From: DTWD01 sp963662965
Lineage (GTDB): Bacteria > Acidobacteriota > Vicinamibacteria > Vicinamibacterales > UBA8438
Length of the DNA: 64,000 nucleotides
Direction: 5' to 3'
NCBI GenBank assembly: GCA_963662965.1
Contig: OY759970.1
Location: forward strand, 558,001 to 622,000
Within the stretch, counting starts at the first letter, position 1, and the number at the start of each line of letters is the position of its first letter. A program made the position numbers and the translations under genes. The notes under the pieces are model-generated. The model saw only the letters and a program-made list of their open reading frames with translations. It was not told the origin of the DNA and ran no database searches. This document shows positions 1-8,215 of the stretch, piece by piece.

Positions 1-119
1 TTGACGGTCGCGGGACGAGGTTGTCGCGATTGTAGTCCAGACGAGCCCGGAAGCGGCTGCGCCATACCCCCGGCCAGGTCGTCACCGAACCGCCAGCATA
101 GGAGTTCTGACCTCCTAGT

Positions 120-376
120 GTGCTGTCTCTAACGCTTCTTTACACCGGGATTTCCATTTTGCCCGCCGGATCAGGGCCTTTATTACACCAACACGCCTCT
201 CTGCACGCCAGATTTCTTCATCGCACGTTGCGTCGCTCCCTGTTGAAGCCGCGCTCGACGTGGAACCGACTCGAGCCCCCGCTTTCAGGGCATCCCTCAG
301 ACACCGCTCCACACCGATGCTCTTTCTTCGCCAGGCGGACTTCGTTGCACTCAGGCCGGGCGTCAGCCGGCCGGCA
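120..376 (-). repeat. IS1380-type terminal fragment
   Basis: Bases 148-183 carry a motif (GGATTTCCATTTTGCCC followed by a GGGCCTTTATT stretch) that recurs at 28437-28474 and, diverged, at 2620-2660 at the end of a recognisable IS1380 transposase remnant. The following 190 bases also resemble 2661-2820. I read this as the end of a minus-strand IS1380 element cut at 376 by the IS1-like insertion. Bases 1-119 hold no gene I can support; the minus strand is open but too short to assign. Confidence 0.5.
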
Positions 377-1592
377 GGTGCTTGCGCCGGTCGCTGTTGA
401 TCGGTCAGCTTAACTTCCGAGATCGTGAAGGAAATGACGGGTCTCGCCGCCCCGGTACGCTTGAGCAATGAACGCGATCGACGGGATGGCGTGCTGCAAG
501 CCTGGGTGCGACAACTTCGGAAAACCGGGCCTCAACATCGTCGGCCACGGCTGGTTCGCGACGAAATCGGGCCGACGGCGGCGGTACCGCTGCACAGTCT
601 GCAGGGGCACGCTCAGCACGAACACGGGGACCGCATACAGCGGGCTTCGCTGCACGCGACGGGAGTTCGACCAAGTGGCAAGCCTGCGCGTCGAGGGCGT
701 GAGCGTTTCTGCGACCGCCCGGGTCACGGGCCATTCACGCAACACCATCGCGCGATGGCTCGAGCGAGCCTCGACAGCGGCTAAGCGCTTCAACCAGCGG
801 ATGTTGCGCGATTGTGACATCCTGGAGCTGCAGGCAGATGAGCTCTGCACGTTCATCGGCAACAAGAGCAAGACCCTCTGGTTGTTTGCAACCATCGAGG
901 TGTGCTCCCGTTTGTGGGCGGGTAGCGTTCTGGGCCGCCGCTCCGACCGAAACGCCAGGTCGGTCATCAACGACGTCGTCCGCCAGGGGCGAGTCGTTGG
1001 AGTCCCACTGATCGCCACCGATGGCTTCGAGTACTACCTCGGGGCGGTCGTGGGCCTCTTTGGATCAGCGTGCGTCTATGGTCAGGTGCTCAAGACTCGG
1101 CGGAACAATCGTGTCATCCGGGTCGAGCGGCGTCTGAAGGTTGGCACGGCGAGTCGGATGAAGGCCGCGCTGCTGGCGTCGGAGGATTCCGAAACCCTGA
1201 ACACGTCGTTCGTCGAGCGCCTCAACCTCACGATTCGTCAAGGGTCGGCGTACTTGCGCCGTCGCTCGCCCTGCCACGCCCGTGGCGCCGACCAGCTCCG
1301 CGGGCACGTCGAGCTCCTGCGTTGCTACTACAACTTCATCCGGCCGCACAGAGCGTTGCGGTTCGGCCGAGAGACCAGGACGCCAGCGATGCAGGCCGGT
1401 TTGGTGAGCACGCGACTGAACTGGAGCGACGTCTTCACGGCGCCCGGTCACTCTCTACGCATTCTTGTTGCGGTCGTACGCATTCCCGTGACCGTCCAGC
1501 TCATAGAAACTGGCACAACTGAGCTGACGACGTTCTCGTGGCCGCACGAACAACGAACGGCGGCCTGATCAACAGTGAATGGCGCAAGCACC
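377..1592 (+). mobile_element. IS1-like insertion sequence, copy A
   Basis: Terminal inverted repeats are visible: GGTGCTTGCGCCGG at 377 and its near reverse complement GGCGCAAGCACC ending at 1592. The same ends bracket copy B at 43701-44874. The element holds one transposase gene and abuts the stop codon of the HEPN-like gene on its right and an IS1380 end on its left. Confidence 0.8.
468..1568 (+). CDS. IS1-like DDE transposase with N-terminal zinc ribbon
   Basis: A 366-residue transposase. The N-terminus has paired cysteines (CKPGC near residue 10 and CTVC near residue 43) typical of the zinc ribbon that precedes a helix-turn-helix in IS1 and IS1595-type transposases. It is followed by the DDE core: LQAD near 124, ATDGFEYY near 184 and TSFVERLNLT near 246. 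The end carries FIRPHRAL, also usual for IS1-like enzymes. It lies inside matched inverted repeats and is about 85 percent identical by eye to the protein at 43750. The C-terminus runs some 17 residues longer than that copy because the stop is displaced. It looks intact and may be active; the exact IS family (IS1 or IS1595) is not certain. Confidence 0.8.
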   Translation: MNAIDGMACCKPGCDNFGKPGLNIVGHGWFATKSGRRRRYRCTVCRGTLSTNTGTAYSGLRCTRREFDQVASLRVEGVSVSATARVTGHSRNTIARWLERASTAAKRFNQRMLRDCDILELQADELCTFIGNKSKTLWLFATIEVCSRLWAGSVLGRRSDRNARSVINDVVRQGRVVGVPLIATDGFEYYLGAVVGLFGSACVYGQVLKTRRNNRVIRVERRLKVGTASRMKAALLASEDSETLNTSFVERLNLTIRQGSAYLRRRSPCHARGADQLRGHVELLRCYYNFIRPHRALRFGRETRTPAMQAGLVSTRLNWSDVFTAPGHSLRILVAVVRIPVTVQLIETGTTELTTFSWPHEQRTAA

Positions 1593-1595
1593 GCG

Positions 1596-2585
1596 TCACG
1601 CGCCGCGCGCGATCTCGGCGGCCAGCTCGCCGGCCGCCAAGATCGCATTAACGATGTCCTGAAGCGCCGTCTCAAGTGGCTCGATCTCGTCTTCGAGCGT
1701 GCCGAAGCGGTCGAAGAGTTCGAGCTTGTCCGCGATGGCTGACAGGCCAGCCGTCTCCATGCGCCAGCGCGCGCACGAGCCGAGCTTGTCAAAAGGTGCG
1801 ATGTCGGCGTTGGTCGCGGGCTCGTCCGGCAGGCCCTGTTCCCAGCGACGAAGGTGGCAAAGCATGTCCGCAAGCTCCTGAGGCTTGCGCACCTCCGCCG
1901 GCAGTTCCGCGAGGTTGCCCTGCATGACATCGAGACGAGTTCCAAGATGCGCGATGAGCGCGTCCCGGACGCCGTTCGCATCCAGCGGCAGCCCGTCACG
2001 CAGCTCGGCGGCGATGACCTCGCGCAGGTCGTCGCGGCCGATGGGAAAGGGCTCCATGATGCCGTAGTCCTGCAACCAGCGGAGATCGTCGTCGCTGCCC
2101 CAGGACGTCGAGCCGGGCTCGAGCGTGACCATCAGATCGAGAGCAATGTCGAATAGGATCAGCGCGGCGGGAAGGATCGATTCCGACCGCACATGGTCGT
2201 GATGCTGTAGCTCGTTGCGGTAGTCGTGCAGGTGACGGAGCGCGCCCGCCGTCGCGAAACGCAGCTGGCCGCTTTCAGAGAGGAGCGTCAGTTTCTCGCC
2301 GAAGTAGCGTGCAACCTTCTTTTGGCGCGCGCGCGGGACGATTTTCGCGGCGATCTCCTGCCGCAGCGTCTCGCCCTTCGCATCGAGCGGACCGTCTGGA
2401 AATTTTTGCAGCATGCGGGCATAGCTGTTCGCCCTGCCGAGGTTCTCGGTGACCCTCAGGTGAAGCATTACCTCGACGGCGTTGTCGAGCAGGATGAGCG
2501 CCAGCCGCAGGCGCGCCACCTCGCCGTCGAGGATGAACCGCTTCGCTTCTTCGAGCTGGACGACTGTCCGGCGTAACCGTTCCAT
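1596..2585 (-). CDS. HEPN-like protein of unknown function
   Basis: A 329-residue, mostly helical, Leu/Glu/Arg-rich soluble protein with no signal peptide. Residues 121-130 read DYRNELQHHD, giving an R-N-x-x-x-H arrangement (R123, H128) like the catalytic RX4-6H motif of HEPN ribonucleases; upstream helices (residues 20-45) resemble the first HEPN helices. I do not recognise a named family. The start at 2585 is the only ATG giving the full frame; no strong Shine-Dalgarno is visible. The IS1-like element ends four bases from its stop codon and IS1380 debris lies upstream, so it is an isolated gene in a transposon bed. HEPN proteins often serve in toxin-antitoxin or antiphage systems, but no antitoxin partner is present. 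The function is inferred only from the motif. Confidence 0.6.
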   Translation of the reverse strand: MERLRRTVVQLEEAKRFILDGEVARLRLALILLDNAVEVMLHLRVTENLGRANSYARMLQKFPDGPLDAKGETLRQEIAAKIVPRARQKKVARYFGEKLTLLSESGQLRFATAGALRHLHDYRNELQHHDHVRSESILPAALILFDIALDLMVTLEPGSTSWGSDDDLRWLQDYGIMEPFPIGRDDLREVIAAELRDGLPLDANGVRDALIAHLGTRLDVMQGNLAELPAEVRKPQELADMLCHLRRWEQGLPDEPATNADIAPFDKLGSCARWRMETAGLSAIADKLELFDRFGTLEDEIEPLETALQDIVNAILAAGELAAEIARGA

Positions 2586-2724
2586 GACGCTATTGTCAGG
2601 CGGAAGTGTCTTGTCGGCCGGAATTTCCGTTTTGCCTGCCCCGGATGGCCCCTTTCATACACCCGAAGGCCGCAGTGCCCACAAGAATCTTCTTCATCGC
2701 ACAAGCGTCCAGGTTCTGAGGCCG

Positions 2725-3258
2725 TCACGCAGCCCGCGCTGACGTGTCGCGGGCTGGAGGCCCGGGCTTCCAGGGCGTTCCTTCGACACCGCTCCTCACT
2801 TGTATCGTCGTGTGGCCGAGCCGGCGTCCTGGCACGCGCCGCGCGTCAACCTGCCGGCACCGGGTAGCGCCCAGATCCGCTGGAGCATCGCCCCGAACAG
2901 GCGTCGGGTCAGATGGCTCTCCGGAGGTGAGCGCCGCGCTCCGGTCCCACCGCTTTGGTGAACCAATCAGGCGGAACGTAGGGTCGGCGGCGAGTCGTAC
3001 CGCGTCGTTAAGGTCTTCGTAGCCCGCCAAGCGGCTGTAGACCGATTGGCGCAGGAGGTCAGGCAACCGGAACTGCGTGTTCAGCCCCTGGCGGGAGTCA
3101 CGCAGGTGCTCGGTGATGATGGCGTCCAGACCGAGGCGTTCATCCAACTCACGTACCAGCATCAAGCCGGCGTCAGAGGTCACGCGCGACCCTTGAAACG
3201 CGACCTTAAGAAAGCCGTTGAAGGTGAACTGAAATGGCGCGGTTTCTTTCTCACCCAC
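2725..3258 (-). pseudogene. IS1380 transposase, N-terminal fragment
   Basis: The first 104 or so residues match IS1380 transposases (RVTSDAGLMLVRELDERLG, DLLRQSVYSRLAGYEDLND, DPTFRLIGS, WDRSAALTS). After that the frame is lost and about two thirds of the protein is missing. The element's terminal motif remains at about 2620-2660. Its upstream end is replaced by the IS5 copy starting at 3267. Confidence 0.8.
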
Positions 3259-3266
3259 AGGGGGCT

Positions 3267-4348
3267 TTGGTGCATGGCTCCTGAGCTACGATCAGGTGCA
3301 CTGTTCTCAGCCTGCCCTCCTCGATCCGGAGCCGCCAGCCGTGAAGTATCCGAAACGCAGCCAGTACACGTACGCCAAGTCTCCCTACCGGGTTCGCAAC
3401 TGGCCGGAATACGAGGCAGGCCTTCGTCGCCGCGGTGACCTGACCATCTGGTTGTCGGAGGACGCCATCAACACCTGGCGTGCCCCCACCAGTGGCAAAC
3501 CCGGCGGGCAACGCGTCTACACGAATATCGCGATCGAGACGGCTCTAACGGTCCGCATGGTCTTCCATTTGCCGCTCCGGCAGACCGAAGGCTTCCTGCG
3601 GTCGCTGGCCGATCACCTCCAGGTGGATCTCCCCGTTCCGGATCACACGACGCTCTCCCGGCGCGCTCGGAGGCTCGGTACGATTCCGTTCTACACGGGC
3701 GCCGGCGATCGACCCGTCCACGTGCTGATCGACAGTACAGGGCTCCGGATTCACGTGGGCCATCTCCGTAAGCCACCGAAGCACCGGGCGTGGTGGAAGC
3801 TGCACGTCGCCGTTGACGCCGGCACGGGTGAGATCATCGCCTCAGCGCTGACGTCTCGTCGCACGCGTGATGGCGCTGGGGCTCCTACCCTGCTTGGGCA
3901 GATCGACCATCGTGTGGCCTCGGTCTCTGCAGACGGTGCGTACGACACCGAGAGGGTTTACGAGGCGGCGCACGCAAAGGGTGAAGGGCGAGCCGTCAGA
4001 GTGTGCATTCCTCCTGGACGCAATGCCCAACTGAGTCCACGACCGTCGGCCGCGTTGAAGGAGAGGAACCGGAACGTCCGCTCCATCAACAAACTCGGCC
4101 GCCGCAAGTGGCCCAAGCGAACAGGCTACAGCAGGCGCGCCATGGTCGAGAACACGATCTATCGATACAAGACGATCATCGGCCGAGCCATGACGAGTCG
4201 CACGTTGGCGGGGCAACCGGTGGAGGTGCAACTCGCCTGCAGGGTCCTCAACACCATGACCCGTCTCGGCATGCCCGACAGCTACCGAGTGGCGTGACCC
4301 CCTCTCGGGGACGGGGGACCTGTCCCTTAACTCAGAGCCATGCACCAA
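3267..4348 (+). mobile_element. IS5-family element, copy A
   Basis: Inverted ends TTGGTGCATGGCTC at 3267 and GAGCCATGCACCAA ending at 4348 enclose a single transposase. It is inserted between IS1380 debris and a scrap of IS6. Confidence 0.8.
3341..4297 (+). CDS. IS5-family DDE transposase
   Basis: About 318 residues from GTG at 3341 (the frame is open from 3296). The start was chosen by alignment with the IS5 copy at 49736, where the YRVxNWxEY motif lies about 15 residues from the start. Features: VPDHTTLSRRARRLG, the first catalytic Asp in LIDSTGLRIH, the second in SADGAYDT, and the C-terminal VENTIYRYKTIIG with the catalytic Glu. The frame is uninterrupted and both ends of the element are present, so it is potentially active. 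It differs clearly in sequence from the other four IS5 proteins here, so several IS5 lineages have entered the region. Confidence 0.85.
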   Translation: MKYPKRSQYTYAKSPYRVRNWPEYEAGLRRRGDLTIWLSEDAINTWRAPTSGKPGGQRVYTNIAIETALTVRMVFHLPLRQTEGFLRSLADHLQVDLPVPDHTTLSRRARRLGTIPFYTGAGDRPVHVLIDSTGLRIHVGHLRKPPKHRAWWKLHVAVDAGTGEIIASALTSRRTRDGAGAPTLLGQIDHRVASVSADGAYDTERVYEAAHAKGEGRAVRVCIPPGRNAQLSPRPSAALKERNRNVRSINKLGRRKWPKRTGYSRRAMVENTIYRYKTIIGRAMTSRTLAGQPVEVQLACRVLNTMTRLGMPDSYRVA

Positions 4349-4390
4349 CGCGCGCGATTGTTCGCGTATTGGGTCGTGTCGTGGGTGACA
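4349..4390 (-). pseudogene. scrap of IS6 transposase
   Basis: Minus-strand reading THDTTQYANNRAR matches THDTRRYANNRAE of the IS6 transposase at 28993, at nucleotide level over about 40 bases. IS5 copy A cuts it on one side. Confidence 0.5.
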
Positions 4391-4566
4391 CAGGGCACCT
4401 CGGTGCTGACCACGGCCACCCCCTGATACGGAATGTCACCGCGCCAGATGACCGAGGCACTGTCACTGGCCGGACGGCGGCACTCCTGCAGCGTAATCAG
4501 GTCGGAGCGAAGCGGCGCCAGATCCGACAGGCGGCGTGACACGTCGCCGCAGAGGCCGTTTCAACT
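4391..4566 (-). pseudogene. endonuclease/exonuclease/phosphatase, N-terminal fragment
   Basis: Minus-strand translation gives NGLCGDVSRRLSDLAPLRSD then LITLQEC and IPYQGVAVVS, which fits the N-terminal region of the EEP superfamily (NG, LQE with the metal-binding Glu, then a G-x-A/G-V-x-S strand). No start codon in frame is convincing, and the gene is cut at 4391 by IS debris. Confidence 0.45.
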
Positions 4567-4663
4567 GGTTATCCGCATCGCATGGTTCCCTGATGGCCAG
4601 AGAACGGCGGTCTAGTCAGTGGTCACCTTCCGCCAGCCATCGGCTTCGATCAGCTTGATGGCC

Positions 4664-4837
4664 TCACGAACCTTTGGCATCGCGCTTCTTGATCACCTCC
4701 ACGCCGCTCGCCGGCTGAACAAATCTGGCAGCCCTGGATTCTTTAGGTACGGCAACTCTGGCGTTGTCCTTCACCTCGATCATCAAGCGGCAGTGGTCGC
4801 TCGGTCCCCACTCCTCAATTTCGTTCATCGCCCGCAC
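4664..4837 (-). pseudogene. EEP-type nuclease, C-terminal fragment
   Basis: The frame ends at the TGA at 4664-4666 and reads EIEEWGPSDHCRLMIEV near its start, like the terminal SDH motif (catalytic His) of EEP phosphodiesterases, followed by a 35-residue tail. The upstream part was removed by the IS3 element at 4838. It lies upstream of the N-terminal fragment in reading direction, so the two are either tandem homologues or rearranged pieces. Confidence 0.4.
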
Positions 4838-4916
4838 TGACACCCCAGAGGTGGACCCCGAAATTCGGACAGGTTGCTAAGGTGGATTCCGACCTCAGAA
4901 TGGAGAGATCGGAATC

Positions 4917-5198
4917 ATGCAGAAACGGAAAAAATACCCCGCTGAGCTGAAGGCCCGCGTGGCACTGCAGGCGCTGCGCGGCGAGCAGACGATGGCGGAG
5001 CTGTCGTCGCGCTACAAGATCCACCCGAACCTGATCGCGAACTGGAAGAAGAAAGCCCAGGAGGCGCTTGTGGACGTCTTCTCGGACCACCAGCAGCGCC
5101 GAGAGGCGTCTCGCGATGCGGAGATTCAGGAGCTGCGAGCGACGGTCGGCGAGCTCGTCATCGAGAAGGATTTTTTGTCCAAGGCCTTCGGCCGTTGA
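4917..5198 (+). CDS. IS3-family OrfA (helix-turn-helix)
   Basis: 93 residues. It opens with MQKRKKYPAELKARVALQAL, then a helix-turn-helix ending IHPNLIANWKKKA and a leucine-zipper region up to EKDFLSKAFG, the standard layout of IS3 OrfA. A T6G run at 5171-5177 near its end lies in a stretch where the -1 frame stays open into orfB, so an OrfAB fusion by frameshifting is possible; the stop also overlaps a TTG that could start orfB. Confidence 0.85.
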   Translation: MQKRKKYPAELKARVALQALRGEQTMAELSSRYKIHPNLIANWKKKAQEALVDVFSDHQQRREASRDAEIQELRATVGELVIEKDFLSKAFGR

Positions 5199-6082
5199 GT
5201 CACGGTCGAAGGCGAATGCTGATCGACTCGAACCACTCCGAACTGAGCATCTCGCGACAGTGTGGCTTGGTGTCGATCTCGCGCTCGACGTTCTACGACG
5301 ATGGTCTCGGGGAGAGTGAGTTGACTCTCGAGCTCATGCGCCGGATCGACGAGCAATTTCTGGAAACCCCGTTCTACGGATCGCGGCAGAGGGCGCGTTG
5401 GCTGCGCCGGGAGGGCTTCGCCGTCAGTCGGAAGCGGGTGCGTCGTCTGATGCGAAAGATGGGCCTCCAGGCGCTGTACCAGCGCCCGAGCACGTCGGTT
5501 CCGCACCCGGAGCACCGGGTCTACCCCTATTTGCTGCGCGACCGAGCGGTCGAACGTGCGAACGAGGCCTGGTGCGCCGACGTGACGTACATTCCGCTGC
5601 ACCGCGGCTTCCTGTACCTGGTCGCGATCCAGGATTGGGCCAGCCGGAAGGTGCTGTCGTGGCGCTTGTCCAACACGATGGATGCCTCGTTCTGTGTGGA
5701 GGCCCTCGCGGAAGCCCTCGCGCAGTACGGACCGCCAGCGATCTTCAACACCGACCAAGGCAGCCAGTTCACCAGCCTGGAGTTCACTCAGACGCTCAAA
5801 GACGCAGGCGTGCAGATCTCGATGGACGGCAAGGGCCGCTGGATGGACAACGTCTTCATCGAGCGGCTGTGGCGCTCGCTCACGTACGAGTGCGTCTACC
5901 TGCACGACTTCGAGGTTGGCTCCGAGGCGCGGGCCAGCATCGGCCGGTGGATCGACTTCTACAATGCCGAGCGACCGCACTCGTCGCTCGATGATCGCAC
6001 GCCTGATGAGGCGTACTCGGATTTGGGAGGTGCGCCGACCTCGTCGCTGCGCTCCTCGTCAGCGCAGTCGGAAGCGGCTTAG
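5195..6082 (+). CDS. IS3-family OrfB (integrase-core transposase)
   Basis: 295 residues in the -1 frame relative to orfA, starting at TTG 5195 if translated separately. N-terminal HTH_21-like part (YGSRQRARWLRREGF), then the rve core: WCADVTYIPL (first Asp), FNTDQGSQFTS (second Asp) and DNVFIERLWRSL (Glu), and near the end FYNAERPHSSLDDRTPDEAY. All three catalytic residues are present and the frame is intact, so the element may be active. Confidence 0.88.
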   Translation: MSHGRRRMLIDSNHSELSISRQCGLVSISRSTFYDDGLGESELTLELMRRIDEQFLETPFYGSRQRARWLRREGFAVSRKRVRRLMRKMGLQALYQRPSTSVPHPEHRVYPYLLRDRAVERANEAWCADVTYIPLHRGFLYLVAIQDWASRKVLSWRLSNTMDASFCVEALAEALAQYGPPAIFNTDQGSQFTSLEFTQTLKDAGVQISMDGKGRWMDNVFIERLWRSLTYECVYLHDFEVGSEARASIGRWIDFYNAERPHSSLDDRTPDEAYSDLGGAPTSSLRSSSAQSEAA

Positions 6083-6150
6083 AAACATGAACCTGGAATC
6101 CACCTTAACTTGGCCGCTGAGCTGTCCCAAGGATGGGGTCCACCTCTCTC

Positions 6151-6309
6151 CACTGCTTTATAAGTTGGCCTCTGAATATCAGGGATCAGTACTCGTATTT
6201 CCCCAGAGACCAGCTTCGGGATGTCACCAACGATCCCCGACGCGCGACCTTCGGAAACCCGTTGAACGTCAACTCTCTCGCGACACCTGAGTTATTGTCG
6301 GCCTGGTAG
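6151..6309 (+). pseudogene. unidentified coding remnant
   Basis: Right after the IS3 end the plus strand reads about 45 residues to a TAG at 6307: PLNIRDQYSYFPRDQLRDV, then NDPRRATFGNPLNV and ATPELLSAW. Composition and lack of stops suggest the C-terminus of a real protein, but I cannot name it. Bases 6310-6600 are more AT-rich and hold no supported gene; a minus-strand stretch (6420-6560) reads openly but is not recognisable. Confidence 0.35.
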
Positions 6310-6609
6310 CGACGATACGGCTCGGTTTGTAGTTCACCCATTGGGTGTCACTCTCTCCGCCATTTATTCACTATAACACCTTTATTATCAGTATTTTATG
6401 TTTACAACAGGAGAAATGGTCCCCCATGTAGTCCCCATATCATGGCGCCAGATCAAGAACGGGATTCCGCTCGATCTCCCTCGGATCCAAGCGACCGACG
6501 AATCTTGTCGTGTCGAATCGGAACACTGCCTGGATCTTCAAGGGTGGAGCGAGGTACAGGCAAGCCTAGCCGCGCAGTCTGCGCGCCTATGCGCTCCCGC
6601 GCATCGGGG

Positions 6610-7200
6610 CGATGCCCGCGTCTCCGGAAACGGCGGTCCGCCCATCGAGTTTGTGCCGTTCGCCATCTTCATGCCGCCGCAAACGTCGGTGAGCGGATCG
6701 TCGCAGAACAGCCAATCCTCGACCGTGCGGCCACCGTCCCGCAGCTTGAGATACACGGTCTGGCCCGACATCAGGTGACCCGAGCCGGACATCACGTTCA
6801 CGGTCGTGATGCCGCCGGCCCGGGCGCGCCAGAAGCTGTCGGAGGCGACATCGATGGAGTCCAGCGCCCGCACGTCGGGGTGCAGCGGCGATGAGCGGTC
6901 GCCGCCCGACGCGGCGCCCACGTGGGAGTGGCTGTCGACGATCCCGGGCATCAGCACCCGGCCCGAAAGATCGTGCTCCACGGCGCCCGGCGGCGAGGGC
7001 ACCTCCGGCCCGCCGACCTCGACGATCGATCCGCCCCGGACCACGACGACGCCGGACTCGATCGGCGGGCCGGCAATCGGCAGGATGCGGGCGCCCCGGA
7101 AGACCTGAACCTCGTCCTGCGCCGCGGCCGGTGGCGTGGACGCCAACGCGGCCAGCGCCAGGACGAGCGCGGGGGTGAGGGTATGGAAACGTTGCTGCAT
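6610..7200 (-). pseudogene. secreted amidohydrolase, C-terminally truncated
   Basis: Starts at 7200, 15 bases after the upstream gene's stop, with a signal peptide (ALVLALAALASTPPAAAQ). The body matches imidazolonepropionase-like amidohydrolases: FRGARILPIAG, then VLMPGIVDSHSHVG with the metal-binding HxH near residue 91, and GGMKMANGTN. The family is usually 400-450 residues with further His, Lys and Asp ligands; here similarity stops at about residue 195 and the frame runs into unrelated sequence (stop at 6538). It cannot make an active enzyme. It was the third gene of the operon that begins at 10414. Confidence 0.75.
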
Positions 7201-7214
7201 TCGCGGCCGGCGGG

Positions 7215-8192
7215 TTACTGCCCGCCTGCGGCTTCAAGCGCGCGGGCGCCACCGAGCATGAGGGGCATGGAGTGGTGTCCCTCGTGGCAGGCATACTCCC
7301 ACTTCTCACCGTCGAGCATCTTCATCGGGACCTCGAACGTCCACGGGGCACTCCAGGTCTCCTCATCATTGATCGTGGCCTGGTAGAGCATTGTGTCCGC
7401 ATCGACGCGCGTCAGGCGCTCGATCAGGTGCATCGCGCCGCTCGTTGTCCGCCACTGCCGGCGCGGATCGAAGTTCGTCGTCTCGATGACGAGCGTGTCC
7501 CCTTCCCAGTAGCCGCGGGACTCGCCCGACCACTGCAGCAGGTTGTGCACGGGCCGTCCGTCGAGCGGGATGACGCGTGTCGTGTTCACCATCTCGGTGA
7601 CGATGGCGACCGTGTCGGGCGTCTGGAACAACTGCATATTGTTGTTGTAGGCGCTCGGCGTCATCGGCGGGCCGGCGTTGAAGCCGAGAATGCAGCGATC
7701 GTACGTGCTGAAGTCGAGCCAGGTGTCGGCCGGCTGATTACTCCGGTGATCGGACGATGCCTCGGCGCGGGCTTGCCCCTCGGATGTCCGTGGCGGGTAG
7801 CGTCCGTTCGACGGCTCGATGATCAGTGACGTCCTGCCGGTTGTCACCGCCTCGAGCCCCTGATCGAGCCAGGTGTGGTTGTACGAACCGTTTCCGCCGT
7901 CCGGCCGTCGGTCGACGCCCTCCCCCGCCACGGTCCGTTGCGCCGGCTGGGTCAGGAAGTCGTTCAGCCGATCGACCGCGCCCTGCTCCAGATCGGCCAG
8001 CTCCTCCTCGGTGAGGAACTCCTTGCCGGCCAGATCCTCGGGACGCTCCATCCGCGTGATGCTCCGAAAATCCCAGACGCCGGTCAGGTCGGGCTGCCCC
8101 CAGGCCGTTCGTGGCGGATCGTTCTGGGCGGCAGCCGGCGCGGCGATCAGCAGCAGGCCGATCACAACCGTCGTGAGTCGATTGGTCCTCAT
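7215..8192 (-). CDS. secreted PDLxGVWDF-family protein
   Basis: 325 residues with a clear signal peptide (VIGLLLIAAPAAAQ) and the motif WGQPDLTGVWDFRSITRMER just after it. Conserved-looking stretches follow: NNNMQLFQTPDTVAI, MVNTTRVIPLDGRP and WEGDTLVIETTNFD, ending with EVPMKMLDGEKWEYACHEGH. I know this as an abundant uncharacterised secreted family of acidobacteria and related environmental bacteria, often beside PQQ dehydrogenases and amidohydrolases; its reaction is unknown. The start at 8192 follows a GAGGAGA ribosome site. It is 23 bases downstream of the cytochrome/propeller gene and 15 upstream of the amidohydrolase, so all three are one operon. A truncated paralogue lies at 15425-15636. 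Confidence 0.8.
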   Translation of the reverse strand: MRTNRLTTVVIGLLLIAAPAAAQNDPPRTAWGQPDLTGVWDFRSITRMERPEDLAGKEFLTEEELADLEQGAVDRLNDFLTQPAQRTVAGEGVDRRPDGGNGSYNHTWLDQGLEAVTTGRTSLIIEPSNGRYPPRTSEGQARAEASSDHRSNQPADTWLDFSTYDRCILGFNAGPPMTPSAYNNNMQLFQTPDTVAIVTEMVNTTRVIPLDGRPVHNLLQWSGESRGYWEGDTLVIETTNFDPRRQWRTTSGAMHLIERLTRVDADTMLYQATINDEETWSAPWTFEVPMKMLDGEKWEYACHEGHHSMPLMLGGARALEAAGGQ

Positions 8193-8215
8193 GGCTTGTC
8201 TCCTCTTCTCGACAT

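Larger units (their letters stand above)
4838..6150 (+). mobile_element. IS3-family element a
   Basis: Ends AGAGGTGGACCCC (about 4848) and GGGGTCCACCTCTC (about 6135-6149) are inverted repeats around overlapping orfA and orfB. It splits an EEP-like gene on its left from unrelated coding debris on its right. Confidence 0.8.
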
